Shown piece after piece: positions 52,147-60,474 of a DNA stretch of 64,000 bases. The notes beneath the pieces are model-generated. The model had not been told where the DNA came from. It ran no database searches and saw only the letters and a program-made list of their open reading frames with translations. The position numbers and the translations under genes were made by a program. Origin of the DNA: Saprospiraceae bacterium (GTDB lineage: Bacteria; Bacteroidota; Bacteroidia; Chitinophagales; Saprospiraceae); the NCBI GenBank assembly GCA_016787525.1, contig JAEUUP010000098.1, positions 62,001 through 126,000 of the forward strand, in the 5' to 3' direction. Each line of letters begins with the position of its first letter. Within the stretch, counting starts at the first letter, position 1.

Positions 52147-53541
52147 ATGACTTTTGACAATTTAGGACTGAACAAGCCTCTTTTGAGTGCTTTGAACGAT
52201 ATGGGCTTGACGCAACCGACGACGATTCAAGAAAAGGCGTTTTCGGTGGTGATGTCGGGGCGCGATATGATTGGGATTGCACAAACGGGAACGGGTAAAA
52301 CGCTGGCGTATTTGTTGCCATTGTTGCAAAATTGGCGTTGGTCGAAACAACAAAACATCGAAGCACAGATATTGATACTCGTGCCAACGCGCGAATTGGT
52401 GCTGCAAGTGGCAGAACAAGCCGAGAAGTTGGTCAAACACATGGGTTTGAAAGTGGGTGGCGTGTTCGGTGGTACGAATATCAACCATCAAGTGACGATG
52501 GTGCGCGAGGGTTTGGATATTTTGGTTGCCACGCCCGGGCGTTTGATTGATTTGGTTGGAAAAGGTGAAGTGCGTCTGAAGTTTGTGAAAAAGCTCGTGA
52601 TTGACGAAGTGGATGAGATGTTGGATATGGGTTTTCGTTTCCAATTGGTGCGGATTTTCGACAATATTCCTAAACGGCAAAATTTGATGTTTTCAGCGAC
52701 ACTGACAGAGAAAGTCGAGGAGTTGATAGAAACCTTTTTCAACGCCCCTATCAAAATCGAAGCGGCACCGTCGGGAACACCCCTCAGTAATATCGAACAA
52801 ATGGCTTATTATGTACCGAATTACAATACCAAAGTCAATTTGCTGAAACATTGGTTGGGCGAAAAATTGCCCAATACGAAAGGTTTTATCTTAGATTCAG
52901 AAGCGCATACGGCACAGACTGAGGGGATCAAAGTTTTGGTTTTCGTGGAGTCAAAGAAAATAGCGGATAAACTTTTTGATGACATAGAGCCTGAATTCCC
53001 CAATCAAATCGGTGTTGTCCACTCCAACAAAGCACAAGTGAAACGTTTTGAAACCGTCAGACTGTTCAAAGAGGGTGCGTATAAAGTATTGATTGCGACA
53101 GATTTAATTGCACGGGGTATTGATATTTCTGAGGTCACACACGTCATCAATATAGATACGCCCGAAGTCGCTGAAAACTATATGCACCGCATCGGACGCA
53201 CAGGTCGCGCCGACAAAAAAGGTCAAGCGATCACGTATATTACTGAGGGGGAGAAAGATTTTCAATTGGCCATAGAAGTGTTGATGAATTATGAGATTCC
53301 GATACTGCCTTTGCCATCGAATCTTGAAATATCCGATGTGTTGGCAGACCACGAATTGCCTGTTTACAAAATGAAGTCGCCTCAAATCAAACTGCCGAAA
53401 AAAGACGAAAGCAATGCTGCTTTTCACGAAAAATCGGCAAAACGCCTAAAAGAGAACAGAAAAATCAGACGCAAAGAAGCCATGATGTTGAAATATGGTA
53501 AACCACAAACGAAGGGCGCGAAGGTGAAGAAGAAGAAATAG
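52147..53541 (+). CDS. DEAD-box family ATP-dependent RNA helicase
   Basis: 464 aa. Motifs: Q motif (LTQPTTIQEKAF), I (AQTGTGKT), Ia (VPTRELVLQV), II is DEVD instead of DEAD (LVIDEVDEMLDMGF), III (SATLT), IV/V (VLIATDLIARGIDI), VI (HRIGRTGRADKKG). Basic C-terminal tail (KENRKIRRKEAMMLKYGKPQTKGAKVKKKK). The family remodels RNA in ribosome assembly or decay. In the C-terminal half, between the linker and motif IV, an acidic spacer (DSEAHTAQTEGIKV) is present. Words at 52780 (PLS) and 53241 (TEG) and a near match at 52917. Confidence 0.93.
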   Translation: MTFDNLGLNKPLLSALNDMGLTQPTTIQEKAFSVVMSGRDMIGIAQTGTGKTLAYLLPLLQNWRWSKQQNIEAQILILVPTRELVLQVAEQAEKLVKHMGLKVGGVFGGTNINHQVTMVREGLDILVATPGRLIDLVGKGEVRLKFVKKLVIDEVDEMLDMGFRFQLVRIFDNIPKRQNLMFSATLTEKVEELIETFFNAPIKIEAAPSGTPLSNIEQMAYYVPNYNTKVNLLKHWLGEKLPNTKGFILDSEAHTAQTEGIKVLVFVESKKIADKLFDDIEPEFPNQIGVVHSNKAQVKRFETVRLFKEGAYKVLIATDLIARGIDISEVTHVINIDTPEVAENYMHRIGRTGRADKKGQAITYITEGEKDFQLAIEVLMNYEIPILPLPSNLEISDVLADHELPVYKMKSPQIKLPKKDESNAAFHEKSAKRLKENRKIRRKEAMMLKYGKPQTKGAKVKKKK

Positions 53542-53548
53542 TCGTACT

Positions 53549-53839
53549 ATGCAAACGCAGTTAGACGGAAATAAATTCAATGAGATGGTTGAACAAAAAT
53601 TAGAACCCAATATGGTAACAAATTTTAAAACAAACTTCGAGATTGCAGAAGAAAAAGCCGAGTTGAAAGGTATTGAGAAAGGGATAGTTGAAGGCGAAAT
53701 GTACAAAGCTAAAACAGCCATTCTTAATATGCTTAAACTAAAGATTTTTACTCTTGAACAAATTGCAAGTGTTTTAGAGGTTGATATTGATTTTGTCAAA
53801 AAGATTCAAAATGAGTGGTTACTCAGTTCAGGTAAGTAA
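53549..53839 (+). pseudogene. Fragment of an Rpn/PD-(D/E)XK transposase-type nuclease
   Basis: 96 aa, starting 7 bp after the helicase. The sequence LEPNMVTNFKTNFEIAEEKAELKGIEKGIVEGEMYKAKTAILNMLKLKIFTLEQIASVLEVDIDFVKKIQNEWL matches the C-terminal end of Rpn family recombination-promoting nucleases, with a KGIEKG-type coil followed by a helical Asp-containing end. The catalytic PD-(D/E)XK N-terminal part is absent, so this is a truncated remnant or a small regulatory paralogue. Either the fragment or the whole protein may be non-functional. Confidence 0.6.
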
Positions 53840-53858
53840 CCACTCAGTATAATCCTCA

Positions 53859-56264
53859 TCAAAAAGTCAATTTGATACTGCTACCCTTTTTTACATTGAT
53901 CTTCTGTTGTTTCTTACCATAAGAAACGGTGGCGTCACCTCCTTTTTTTGAGAAAACAGTAGCCGACACTAATTTATTATTTGCCCAAACCAAATCCAGA
54001 ACAAAGCCGCCACGGGCGCACAAGCCTTTGACAGACCCCTCAGTCCATGCGTCGGGTAAGGCGGGCAAAAGTTCGATTTTTCCGAGTCCTGATTGTACCA
54101 ACATCTCTGCTACGGCTGCTGTACCGCCGAAATTACCATCAATTTGAAAAGGTGGGTGCGCATCAAAAAGGTTCGGATATGTGCCACCACCGCCACTATA
54201 ACTCGTTTTGCCCATGCCGTCGGGTGTGACATAGCGCAAGAGTTCTCGGTACATTTTGTAGGTATGATTGCCATCGTGCAGCCGTGCCCATAAATTGGTA
54301 CGCCAACCTTTTGACCAGCCTGTGGTCTCGTCTCCTTTGATTTCCAATGTTTTACGGCAGGCTGCTGCCAACTCGGGTGTTTTTTCTACCGAAATATGAT
54401 GCGCAGGATACAAGCCATAGAGTTGTGATTGATGGCGATGCAAAGGTTCTTTGTCTTCCCAATCGTGATACCATTCTTGCAAATTACCTTTTTTACCAAT
54501 TTGATACGGGTACAATTTTGCTAATTTCGCTTCTAATTCCTTTTGGAATTCAGTGTCTTTACCCAATATTTTGGCAGCTTCAATGGTTTCTAAAAACAAT
54601 TCTCGAATCATTGCCAAATCAGATGTCGTGCCATAGGTCGTTTGCGCCACGTAGCCTGTGGGTGTGATAACGACATTTTCGGGCGAAGTCGCAGGCGAAG
54701 TAATCAGATGACCTTTGCCATCGTCAACAAGCATATCCAAACAAAATTCGGCGGCACTGCGCATGAGATTATAGGCTTTTTTTTCTAAAAAGTCTTTGTC
54801 TTGTGTGAACGTAAAATGCTCCCACAGATGCGTTGCCAACCATGCACCGCCCATATTCCAGTTGGCCCACGAAGGGCTGCCCTGCCCATAGTCACCTACG
54901 GGGTTCGACATAGCCCAAATATCCGAATTGTGCGCCACGCACCAACCGCGTGCATTGTAGAAGTTTTTTGCAGTGAAAACGCCCGTTTTTGACAAGTTTT
55001 CGATAAATCCGAGCAGAGATTGGTGCATTTCAGATAAATTACAGGATTCTGCGAGCCAATAATTCATCTCTGCATTGATATTCGTGGTATAGTTGCTACT
55101 CCAAGGTGGTCGCATAATTGGGTTCCAAATGCCTTGCAAATTCGCAGGAACACGCGGTGTACGCGAACTGCTAATCAGCAAATAGCGACCAAAATTGAAA
55201 TATAAAACTTCCAAACTTGGGTCGCTCGCACCACTCCGATAGGCAATTAGCCGTTCTTCTGTTGTTTTATTGTTCTGAGGGTTGCCATTCAACTTTAAAT
55301 CAACGCGATTGAAAAACTGTTGATAGTCTTTGATGTGCGTTTGCTTTAGTATTTGAAAACCAACTTTTTGTGCCGCAGTCAAATTTTGGGTTGCCAATGC
55401 CAAATCGTTGACCCCCTCAGTATAAGGGTCTTTATCGAAGCCATTGAAACTTGTCGCCAAAGCAACCAAAATGATGGCTTCACTGCCGTTTTGGATGCCA
55501 ATCGTTGAATCCGTAGCGGCGAACGTACCATCGTGTTTGACTATTTTCACTAAATTGGTGAAACGTGTCCCTTTGTTTTCAGCATAGACAATGGCATTGG
55601 GCATATTGCCTCGGTAACTGGGTTCAGCATGAATCGGCGCACGTCCTGATGATTGCAAAACCTCGTTTTTAATCGTATTATTGTATTGTAAAAGACTTTT
55701 GAAACGCAGCGAAAAGCCCAATTTGCCTTTTTGACTGGCAGTCAAGCGGATGACCATCACTTGATTGGGATGTGAAATAAAATACTCACGTGTGTATTGG
55801 ACACCATTCAGCGTGTATCGAGTCGTCGAAATAGCATCGCTCAGGCTCAACGTTCGTTGGTAGTTTGTGGCTTGACCATCGTGCCGCATATCAATAAACA
55901 GGGTTCCTAATGGGGCGAAGGATTCTGAAAACTTGCCTTGCAATTTACAGTTCAAACTATCCGCCAAACGGTAATTTTCGTCTTTCAAAGCCTGACGTAC
56001 TGAGGGGAGGTGTTTGTGGGCTTCGGGATTGATTTTAGCAGCGTCAATCGGTTCACCTGACCACAAAGTCGCATCATTGAGAAAAATTTTATCCGATACA
56101 ATACCACCATGCACCGATGCGCCCATTTTACCATTGCCTAAAACAAGGGTTTCTTCAAAATATTCAGCAGGTTTGGTGTACATTAACGTCTTGTCAGACT
56201 GAGCGGAGAGTGAGGTAAAAAAACAAAATACGCAGATTGTTTTTAGAATGGTTTGTCTCATCAA
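53859..56264 (-). CDS. GH95 family alpha-L-fucosidase-type glycosidase
   Basis: 801 aa with a signal peptide (MMRQTILKTICVFCFFTSLSAQ). Near-full GH95 layout: N-terminal beta domain (TLMYTKPAEYFEETLVLGNGKMGASVHGGIVSDKIFLNDATLWSGEP), the (alpha/alpha)6 barrel with NPIMRPPWSSNYTTNINAEMNYWLAESCNL, TGWSKGWRTNLWARLHDGNHTYKM and a C-terminal domain (QIDGNFGGTAAVAEMLVQSG). GH95 enzymes remove alpha-1,2-L-fucose or alpha-L-galactose from plant or animal glycans; Bacteroidetes export them to the periplasm. It stands alone, not in a SusCD locus. Words at 55413 (YTEG) and 55998 (PSV), near match at 54036. Confidence 0.92.
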   Translation of the reverse strand: MMRQTILKTICVFCFFTSLSAQSDKTLMYTKPAEYFEETLVLGNGKMGASVHGGIVSDKIFLNDATLWSGEPIDAAKINPEAHKHLPSVRQALKDENYRLADSLNCKLQGKFSESFAPLGTLFIDMRHDGQATNYQRTLSLSDAISTTRYTLNGVQYTREYFISHPNQVMVIRLTASQKGKLGFSLRFKSLLQYNNTIKNEVLQSSGRAPIHAEPSYRGNMPNAIVYAENKGTRFTNLVKIVKHDGTFAATDSTIGIQNGSEAIILVALATSFNGFDKDPYTEGVNDLALATQNLTAAQKVGFQILKQTHIKDYQQFFNRVDLKLNGNPQNNKTTEERLIAYRSGASDPSLEVLYFNFGRYLLISSSRTPRVPANLQGIWNPIMRPPWSSNYTTNINAEMNYWLAESCNLSEMHQSLLGFIENLSKTGVFTAKNFYNARGWCVAHNSDIWAMSNPVGDYGQGSPSWANWNMGGAWLATHLWEHFTFTQDKDFLEKKAYNLMRSAAEFCLDMLVDDGKGHLITSPATSPENVVITPTGYVAQTTYGTTSDLAMIRELFLETIEAAKILGKDTEFQKELEAKLAKLYPYQIGKKGNLQEWYHDWEDKEPLHRHQSQLYGLYPAHHISVEKTPELAAACRKTLEIKGDETTGWSKGWRTNLWARLHDGNHTYKMYRELLRYVTPDGMGKTSYSGGGGTYPNLFDAHPPFQIDGNFGGTAAVAEMLVQSGLGKIELLPALPDAWTEGSVKGLCARGGFVLDLVWANNKLVSATVFSKKGGDATVSYGKKQQKINVKKGSSIKLTF

Positions 56265-56293
56265 CGTTGGTTTTTAAAAGAACAGAAAGAGTC

Positions 56294-56331
56294 ATAAGTT
56301 TCCAAAAACGGGTTTATTTTTGGAAACTTAT
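56294..56331 (-). terminator. Hairpin between methyltransferase and GH95 genes
   Basis: Perfect 15-bp stem (56294-56308 with 56317-56331), TTTTTGG/CCAAAAA core. It lies after the methyltransferase stop on the minus strand. Confidence 0.65.
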
Positions 56332-56340
56332 AAGTGTGTA

Positions 56341-57048
56341 TCAATCGTTTGTAGCTGTTATAATGTATTGATAATCAAGGGAAGTGTCATCGGATTTAAT
56401 GTTTTTAAAGCCAGCTTGTTTCAACTCTTTTTCGACAACGCTCAATGGCACTTTTGCGTTGGTTGGCGGACCCACAGGAATATTTTTCTCTTTATAGTCC
56501 ACAATCAACACCATACCGCCTTTGCTGATTCCTTGTCGAAGATGCTGCATATAGGTGACGCGGTCGCTGATATACATATATGTGTTGACGATGATAACGG
56601 CATCGGCTTCACCTTTTTTAAGTTTGGCATTGTCCACATCCACAAGTCGTGCCTCGAAGCGATTGCGCAGTTCGCTGTTCATCTCTTTTTTAGCACTGTC
56701 CATGAAAGTGATAAAACGAGGGTCAATATCCAAGGCAATGGTTTTTTTTGCCAAAGGCACAAGGCGGAAGGCAAAAAAGCCTGTCCCAGCACCCAAATCG
56801 GCCACCGTTTTTTGGCTCAAATCACCCAAACGACGAATGACCATGTCTGGCTTTTGCCACACAAGGCGGTCGCGGCTTTCCCAATCTTCGCGCAAATCAT
56901 CAACTTCATTTTGAGGTTTATTGCTGTTGGTTGTTGGAACGTCTGTTGGTTGATACCCACCCGGACGTTCGCGATTTTGTTTACACGACAAGATGCCCAA
57001 AACTGCAACAAACAAAATGGTTGTTGCTTTTATATCCGTTAATTTCAT
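56341..57048 (-). CDS. Lipoprotein-type class I SAM-dependent methyltransferase
   Basis: 235 aa from the ATG at 57048; a -7 element TACCTTTG at 57079-57086 (minus) puts the transcript start after the upstream ATG at 57081, which is rejected. Signal peptide with lipobox (VLGILSC, Cys18), a low-complexity linker (PGGYQPTDVPTTNSNKPQNE), then a Rossmann methyltransferase: motif I VADLGAGTGFFAFRL, post-I TIALDIDPRFITFM, and DAVIIVNTYMYISDRVTYMQHL. S-adenosylmethionine is cytosolic, so an exported lipid-anchored methyltransferase is odd; such proteins do occur in Bacteroidetes. Substrate unknown. Confidence 0.8.
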   Translation of the reverse strand: MKLTDIKATTILFVAVLGILSCKQNRERPGGYQPTDVPTTNSNKPQNEVDDLREDWESRDRLVWQKPDMVIRRLGDLSQKTVADLGAGTGFFAFRLVPLAKKTIALDIDPRFITFMDSAKKEMNSELRNRFEARLVDVDNAKLKKGEADAVIIVNTYMYISDRVTYMQHLRQGISKGGMVLIVDYKEKNIPVGPPTNAKVPLSVVEKELKQAGFKNIKSDDTSLDYQYIITATND

Positions 57049-57078
57049 ACTAAAATAAAAATTGCTGACTAATTTGAC

Positions 57079-57086
57079 CAAAGGTA
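57079..57086 (-). promoter_or_regulatory. -7 element deciding the methyltransferase start
   Basis: CAAAGGTA on plus is TACCTTTG on minus, an exact match, about 31 bp before the 57048 ATG. Confidence 0.6.
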
Positions 57087-57141
57087 AGCCAAGGCACTGA
57101 AAAAGCTAAGAGAATGAGCTTTTTTTTATTATGACACAGAT

Positions 57142-58677
57142 TTAAGGTGTGCATAAATCTACCATAAATTGCTCCAATTTCTTGCGAATATCGCGTTGTG
57201 TCCCTGTAAAATTGTTACAAATTGCCGAAAAAACCAATAATTGTCCCGATTCTGTGGTTACATAACCGCTGTACGATTTGACCCGTGTAATCGTGCCACT
57301 TTTGGCACGTAAACGCCCCGATACTGAGGGGGTATTTTTGAACATACTTTTCAAAGTGCCTGATTTGGCAGGCTCAGGTAGCGACTGGTAGAATGGCTTA
57401 AAAAGTACCGAATCGAGGGCAACAGTTCGCAACATGGATGCTAATTGCAAAGGTGAAATGCCATTGCGTGGCGACAAGCCCGAACCATCCTGCATGAACA
57501 ACCCCTCAGTATTGACTCCTTTTGATTGCCAAAAATGGTAAATCGAACGTATGCCTTCTTCGTTTGAACCTGAACCTGATTGCTTCAAACCGATGGCTCT
57601 CACAATGGCTTCACAGTATAAATTCACGCTCTCGACATTGGCTTTTCGGACGATTTCGGATAATTTTGGCGAATACCACGTAAAAAATGGCTTACGTAAT
57701 GAAAAGCTTTTATTGGGATTTTGGTCTAAAATCATTTGTGTTGTTGCAGAATCTGTCACTTCTACGTCTTGCTGTCTCAAGTTTTTCCGCAAATGCCAAG
57801 CTGCAAAATAGGGCGGGTCTGGAATTGAGCCATTGATGGTAAATTTGCCCGTACCTGTCGGAATCGTACCTCGCACATAGCCCACAGAACTGTAAGGTGT
57901 GGCATAGATATAGGCATCGTCGCCACCGCCTTGTTTACCTCTCACTTCATTAATCAATTGAAAATCAGGAATGTGTGGTTCGATGCTCGATACTGAGGGG
58001 GGCATTCCAGCCGTCGTGTTTTTCTCAAAAACAAGGTCGTATAAGTTTTCATGGAAACTCAAACCGCTTGGGCCTGCGCCATAAGCATTACCTAAATCCT
58101 CCCAAAGCCATGTGGGAACGGCTGTCGAAGGTTCAAATGCGCTACCATCGCCTACGATTTTCCCAACAATTTTTTTTATGCCTAAACGCTTGATTTCATG
58201 TGAAAAACTGTCCAAAACAGTGGACATGGAAGGGACACCCTCCATCAGTGGGCTTGCTAAAGTAGGGTCGCCAGAGCCTTTGATATATATATTGCCGTAG
58301 AGAATCGAATCTCGTATTTCGCCATCGTACTGCAACTCTGTACGAAACTGAAAGTCGCTGCCTAAAATACCCAAACCTGCTGCTGTGGATACAATTTTCA
58401 TATTTGAAGCAGGTATCAAGCTCATTGTTTCGTTTTGCGAAGCCAATATTTGCCCCGTTTTAGCATCCATCACAATGACACCCACTTGACCATATCGAAG
58501 AGAGAAGTCTGTTGTGAGACGTTGAACAGCTTCGCTAATGAGATTTTTTGGCGTGATAGAATCTATTTCAATCATACCTTTCGATGCGACCTTGTCGGCG
58601 CAGTCTTGTGAAAAACTGGGCTTTTGCGACATAAAACAAATGAGTAGAAGCCAAAGTATTAATTTGATTTTCAACAT
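57142..58677 (-). CDS. dacB: D-alanyl-D-alanine carboxypeptidase/endopeptidase (PBP4, S13 family)
   Basis: 511 aa with a signal peptide (LKLILWLLLICFMSQKPSFS region). Catalytic motifs: SxxK in LIPASNMKIVSTAAG (about residue 82), SxN in VESVNLYCEAI, and KSG (usual KTG) in LRAKSGTITRVKSYSGYV. Trims peptidoglycan stem peptides in the periplasm. Full length, including the S13 insertion domain after the first motif. Words at 57322 (TPSV), 57502 (NTEG) and 57991 (PPSV). Confidence 0.93.
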   Translation of the reverse strand: MLKIKLILWLLLICFMSQKPSFSQDCADKVASKGMIEIDSITPKNLISEAVQRLTTDFSLRYGQVGVIVMDAKTGQILASQNETMSLIPASNMKIVSTAAGLGILGSDFQFRTELQYDGEIRDSILYGNIYIKGSGDPTLASPLMEGVPSMSTVLDSFSHEIKRLGIKKIVGKIVGDGSAFEPSTAVPTWLWEDLGNAYGAGPSGLSFHENLYDLVFEKNTTAGMPPSVSSIEPHIPDFQLINEVRGKQGGGDDAYIYATPYSSVGYVRGTIPTGTGKFTINGSIPDPPYFAAWHLRKNLRQQDVEVTDSATTQMILDQNPNKSFSLRKPFFTWYSPKLSEIVRKANVESVNLYCEAIVRAIGLKQSGSGSNEEGIRSIYHFWQSKGVNTEGLFMQDGSGLSPRNGISPLQLASMLRTVALDSVLFKPFYQSLPEPAKSGTLKSMFKNTPSVSGRLRAKSGTITRVKSYSGYVTTESGQLLVFSAICNNFTGTQRDIRKKLEQFMVDLCTP

Positions 58678-58713
58678 TTTACAGCTTTTTGTTCTAGAAT
58701 CTAAGTAAAAAAC

Positions 58714-58750
58714 AATTGGGATATGGCCAATTCATGGCAATATCCCAATT
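58714..58750 (-). terminator. Intrinsic terminator
   Basis: AATTGGGATAT (58714-58724) with ATATCCCAATT (58740-58750); T-run on the minus strand. Ends the bifunctional nuclease gene. Confidence 0.85.
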
Positions 58751-58774
58751 TTAGACCAAAAAATCTATTAAAAC

Positions 58775-59374
58775 TTAGCCTTTCCGCCGATTTAATTCAT
58801 CTCGAATTCGAGCAGCTTGTTCATAATCTTCGCTACCGAGGGCTTCTTGCAGTTTTTTGTTCAACTCATCAGAAGATAGGTTTGTCATTGCAGCGTGCGA
58901 GTCAACAGCTTTGCTTTCTACCTTTGCGCCCCTGTCGCTACCTTGTTTCCGATTCGATTCATCGTCTTCAAGCACAACACCCGCTGCTTCTAAGATAAAC
59001 TCATAAGTGTAAATCGGGCAGTTGAAGCGCACCGCCATTGCCAAAGCGTCACTTGTACGTGAGTCAATCTCATGAGGGATACCATCTTTGTAACAAATCA
59101 GGCGGGCATAAAAAACACCATCGAGCAAGTTAGAAATAATGACTTCATGTAAATCAATATTAAAAGTGTCTAGAGCATTTTTGAACAAATCGTGCGTCAA
59201 AGGCCGATTAGGCATCATTCGCTCTACTGCCACTGCAATTGCTTGGGCTTCAAAACCACCGATGATGATGGGCAAACGACGATTGCCATTGCGTTCGCCA
59301 AGTACAACAGCATAATTATGAGTTTGGGTCATACTGGGCTGCAAACCAACTATATCAAGAGGAATTTTTCTCAT
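58775..59374 (-). CDS. Bifunctional nuclease family (DUF151) protein with UVR motif
   Basis: 199 aa. BFN domain (1-125): VGLQPSMTQTHNYAVVLGERNGNRRLPIIIGGFEAQAIAVAVE, RPLTHDLFKNALDTF and DSRTSDALAMAVRFNCPIYT. The last about 40 residues form a UVR motif (LSSDELNKKLQEALGSEDYEQAARIRDELNRRKG), as in UvrB/UvrC and ClpC. This pairing is common in the phylum. Plant BFNs show DNase and RNase activity; the bacterial role is unclear. A minus-strand TAAATTTG element (59463-59470) lies about 90 bp upstream. Confidence 0.9.
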   Translation of the reverse strand: MRKIPLDIVGLQPSMTQTHNYAVVLGERNGNRRLPIIIGGFEAQAIAVAVERMMPNRPLTHDLFKNALDTFNIDLHEVIISNLLDGVFYARLICYKDGIPHEIDSRTSDALAMAVRFNCPIYTYEFILEAAGVVLEDDESNRKQGSDRGAKVESKAVDSHAAMTNLSSDELNKKLQEALGSEDYEQAARIRDELNRRKG

Positions 59375-59626
59375 AAAACTCTAAATGTATAAAATTTAAT
59401 AGTTTGTGGACAGAATACATCGCTAGTATCCTATAATAATTGTAACACGTAGTTAATGGGCGCAAATTTAGTTATTTTTGATAAAAAGACATACCAAAAA
59501 TTTAAGGTCTAAATGAACGTGATTGATTTGTCTAAAAAAAACAATGTAACACTGTTATTGTTCCCATCTTTTGTAATTTTACCGCTTAATTACTCGTTTT
59601 AATTCATAAAATTAAACAAATTCACT

Positions 59627-60226
59627 ATGACCAAAATCCTGTACACCGCTCTTGTTCTTGTCTTGGCAACTGCTTTATCGAATGCACAAACGCCAACACC
59701 CCCCTCAGTATCCGAACCTGCTTCAGAGGCTTTTAAGCGCACCACTTCGCGAGTGATGGAAAAAACCATCAATAGCAAAAAATGGGAATTGACCTTGACA
59801 AATGACGAGGTTAGTGAGGTCAAAATAAATGGGAAAAAACTCCCCAAAGCCGCTTGGAGTAAATACCAAACGGAGATAGAAGACTTGCGTTCCTCTGCAT
59901 ATGCGTTGGATACCGAGATGAACAACGGTATGTCTAAAGACAGCAGTATCTTAAAAGTGGAAGATGTAGTGGTTGCTACGGCGGGGCTGACTGAAGAACA
60001 AAAAGGCACACAAAATGCGCTCGAAGAAGCCTTGCTGAGCGACAACCTCATCAGCAACCGTGAATCGTATAACCTTCTGCTGACAGAAAAAATAATGAAA
60101 CTGAATGGCAAAATAATGCCTCAAAGTACATTGGACAAATATGTGAATATATATTACACAACATCGGGTGATACACGTTGTGCAGGTTGTACTTTCAAGT
60201 TTCAGGTCAACAAACAACCAAAATAA
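59627..60226 (+). CDS. Secreted protein of unknown function
   Basis: 199 aa. Signal peptide MTKILYTALVLVLATALSNAQ, then a proline-rich stretch (TPTPPSVSEPAS) partly coded by a word copy (59701-59710). The mature body is a mix of helices and strands with two Cys (CAGCTFKF) near the end, a possible metal or disulphide site. KINGKKLPKAAWSKYQTEIEDL and KIMKLNGKIMPQSTLDKYVNIYY look like two copies of one short motif. No family recognised. Confidence 0.6.
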   Translation: MTKILYTALVLVLATALSNAQTPTPPSVSEPASEAFKRTTSRVMEKTINSKKWELTLTNDEVSEVKINGKKLPKAAWSKYQTEIEDLRSSAYALDTEMNNGMSKDSSILKVEDVVVATAGLTEEQKGTQNALEEALLSDNLISNRESYNLLLTEKIMKLNGKIMPQSTLDKYVNIYYTTSGDTRCAGCTFKFQVNKQPK

Positions 60227-60474
60227 CTAAACAGGTGGCTGTAAACCAATAAGATACGAAACAATTGAGAATAAAAAATCTTTGTAGCTTTGTTGGAATC
60301 ATCATACCTTTGAGGAACGGTTTGAGAAATATTTTATAAAAAACGCATTTTAAGAACCGAAATTACTGAGGGGTGGTATGATGTTTGCCACATGTGAACT
60401 AGAATACGTTTTACACAATATTTATAGAAACAAATTTTTACAGCAATTTTTTTGAACTAAAATTCCTAACGACA
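60227..60474 (+). promoter_or_regulatory. Leader and promoter region of the coiled-coil protein gene
   Basis: Contains two promoter-like pairs: TTTG (60281-60284), 20 bases, TACCTTTG (60305-60312), the best match; and TTG (60264-60266), 18 bases, TAGCTTTG (60285-60292). A word copy (60364-60373) lies in the leader. The leader would be about 160 nt. Confidence 0.6.

Noticed and set aside
56320-57042. A 240-codon plus-strand frame opposite the methyltransferase
   Set aside because: The minus-strand frame has full methyltransferase motifs; the plus frame is its shadow, rich in Cys, His and Phe.
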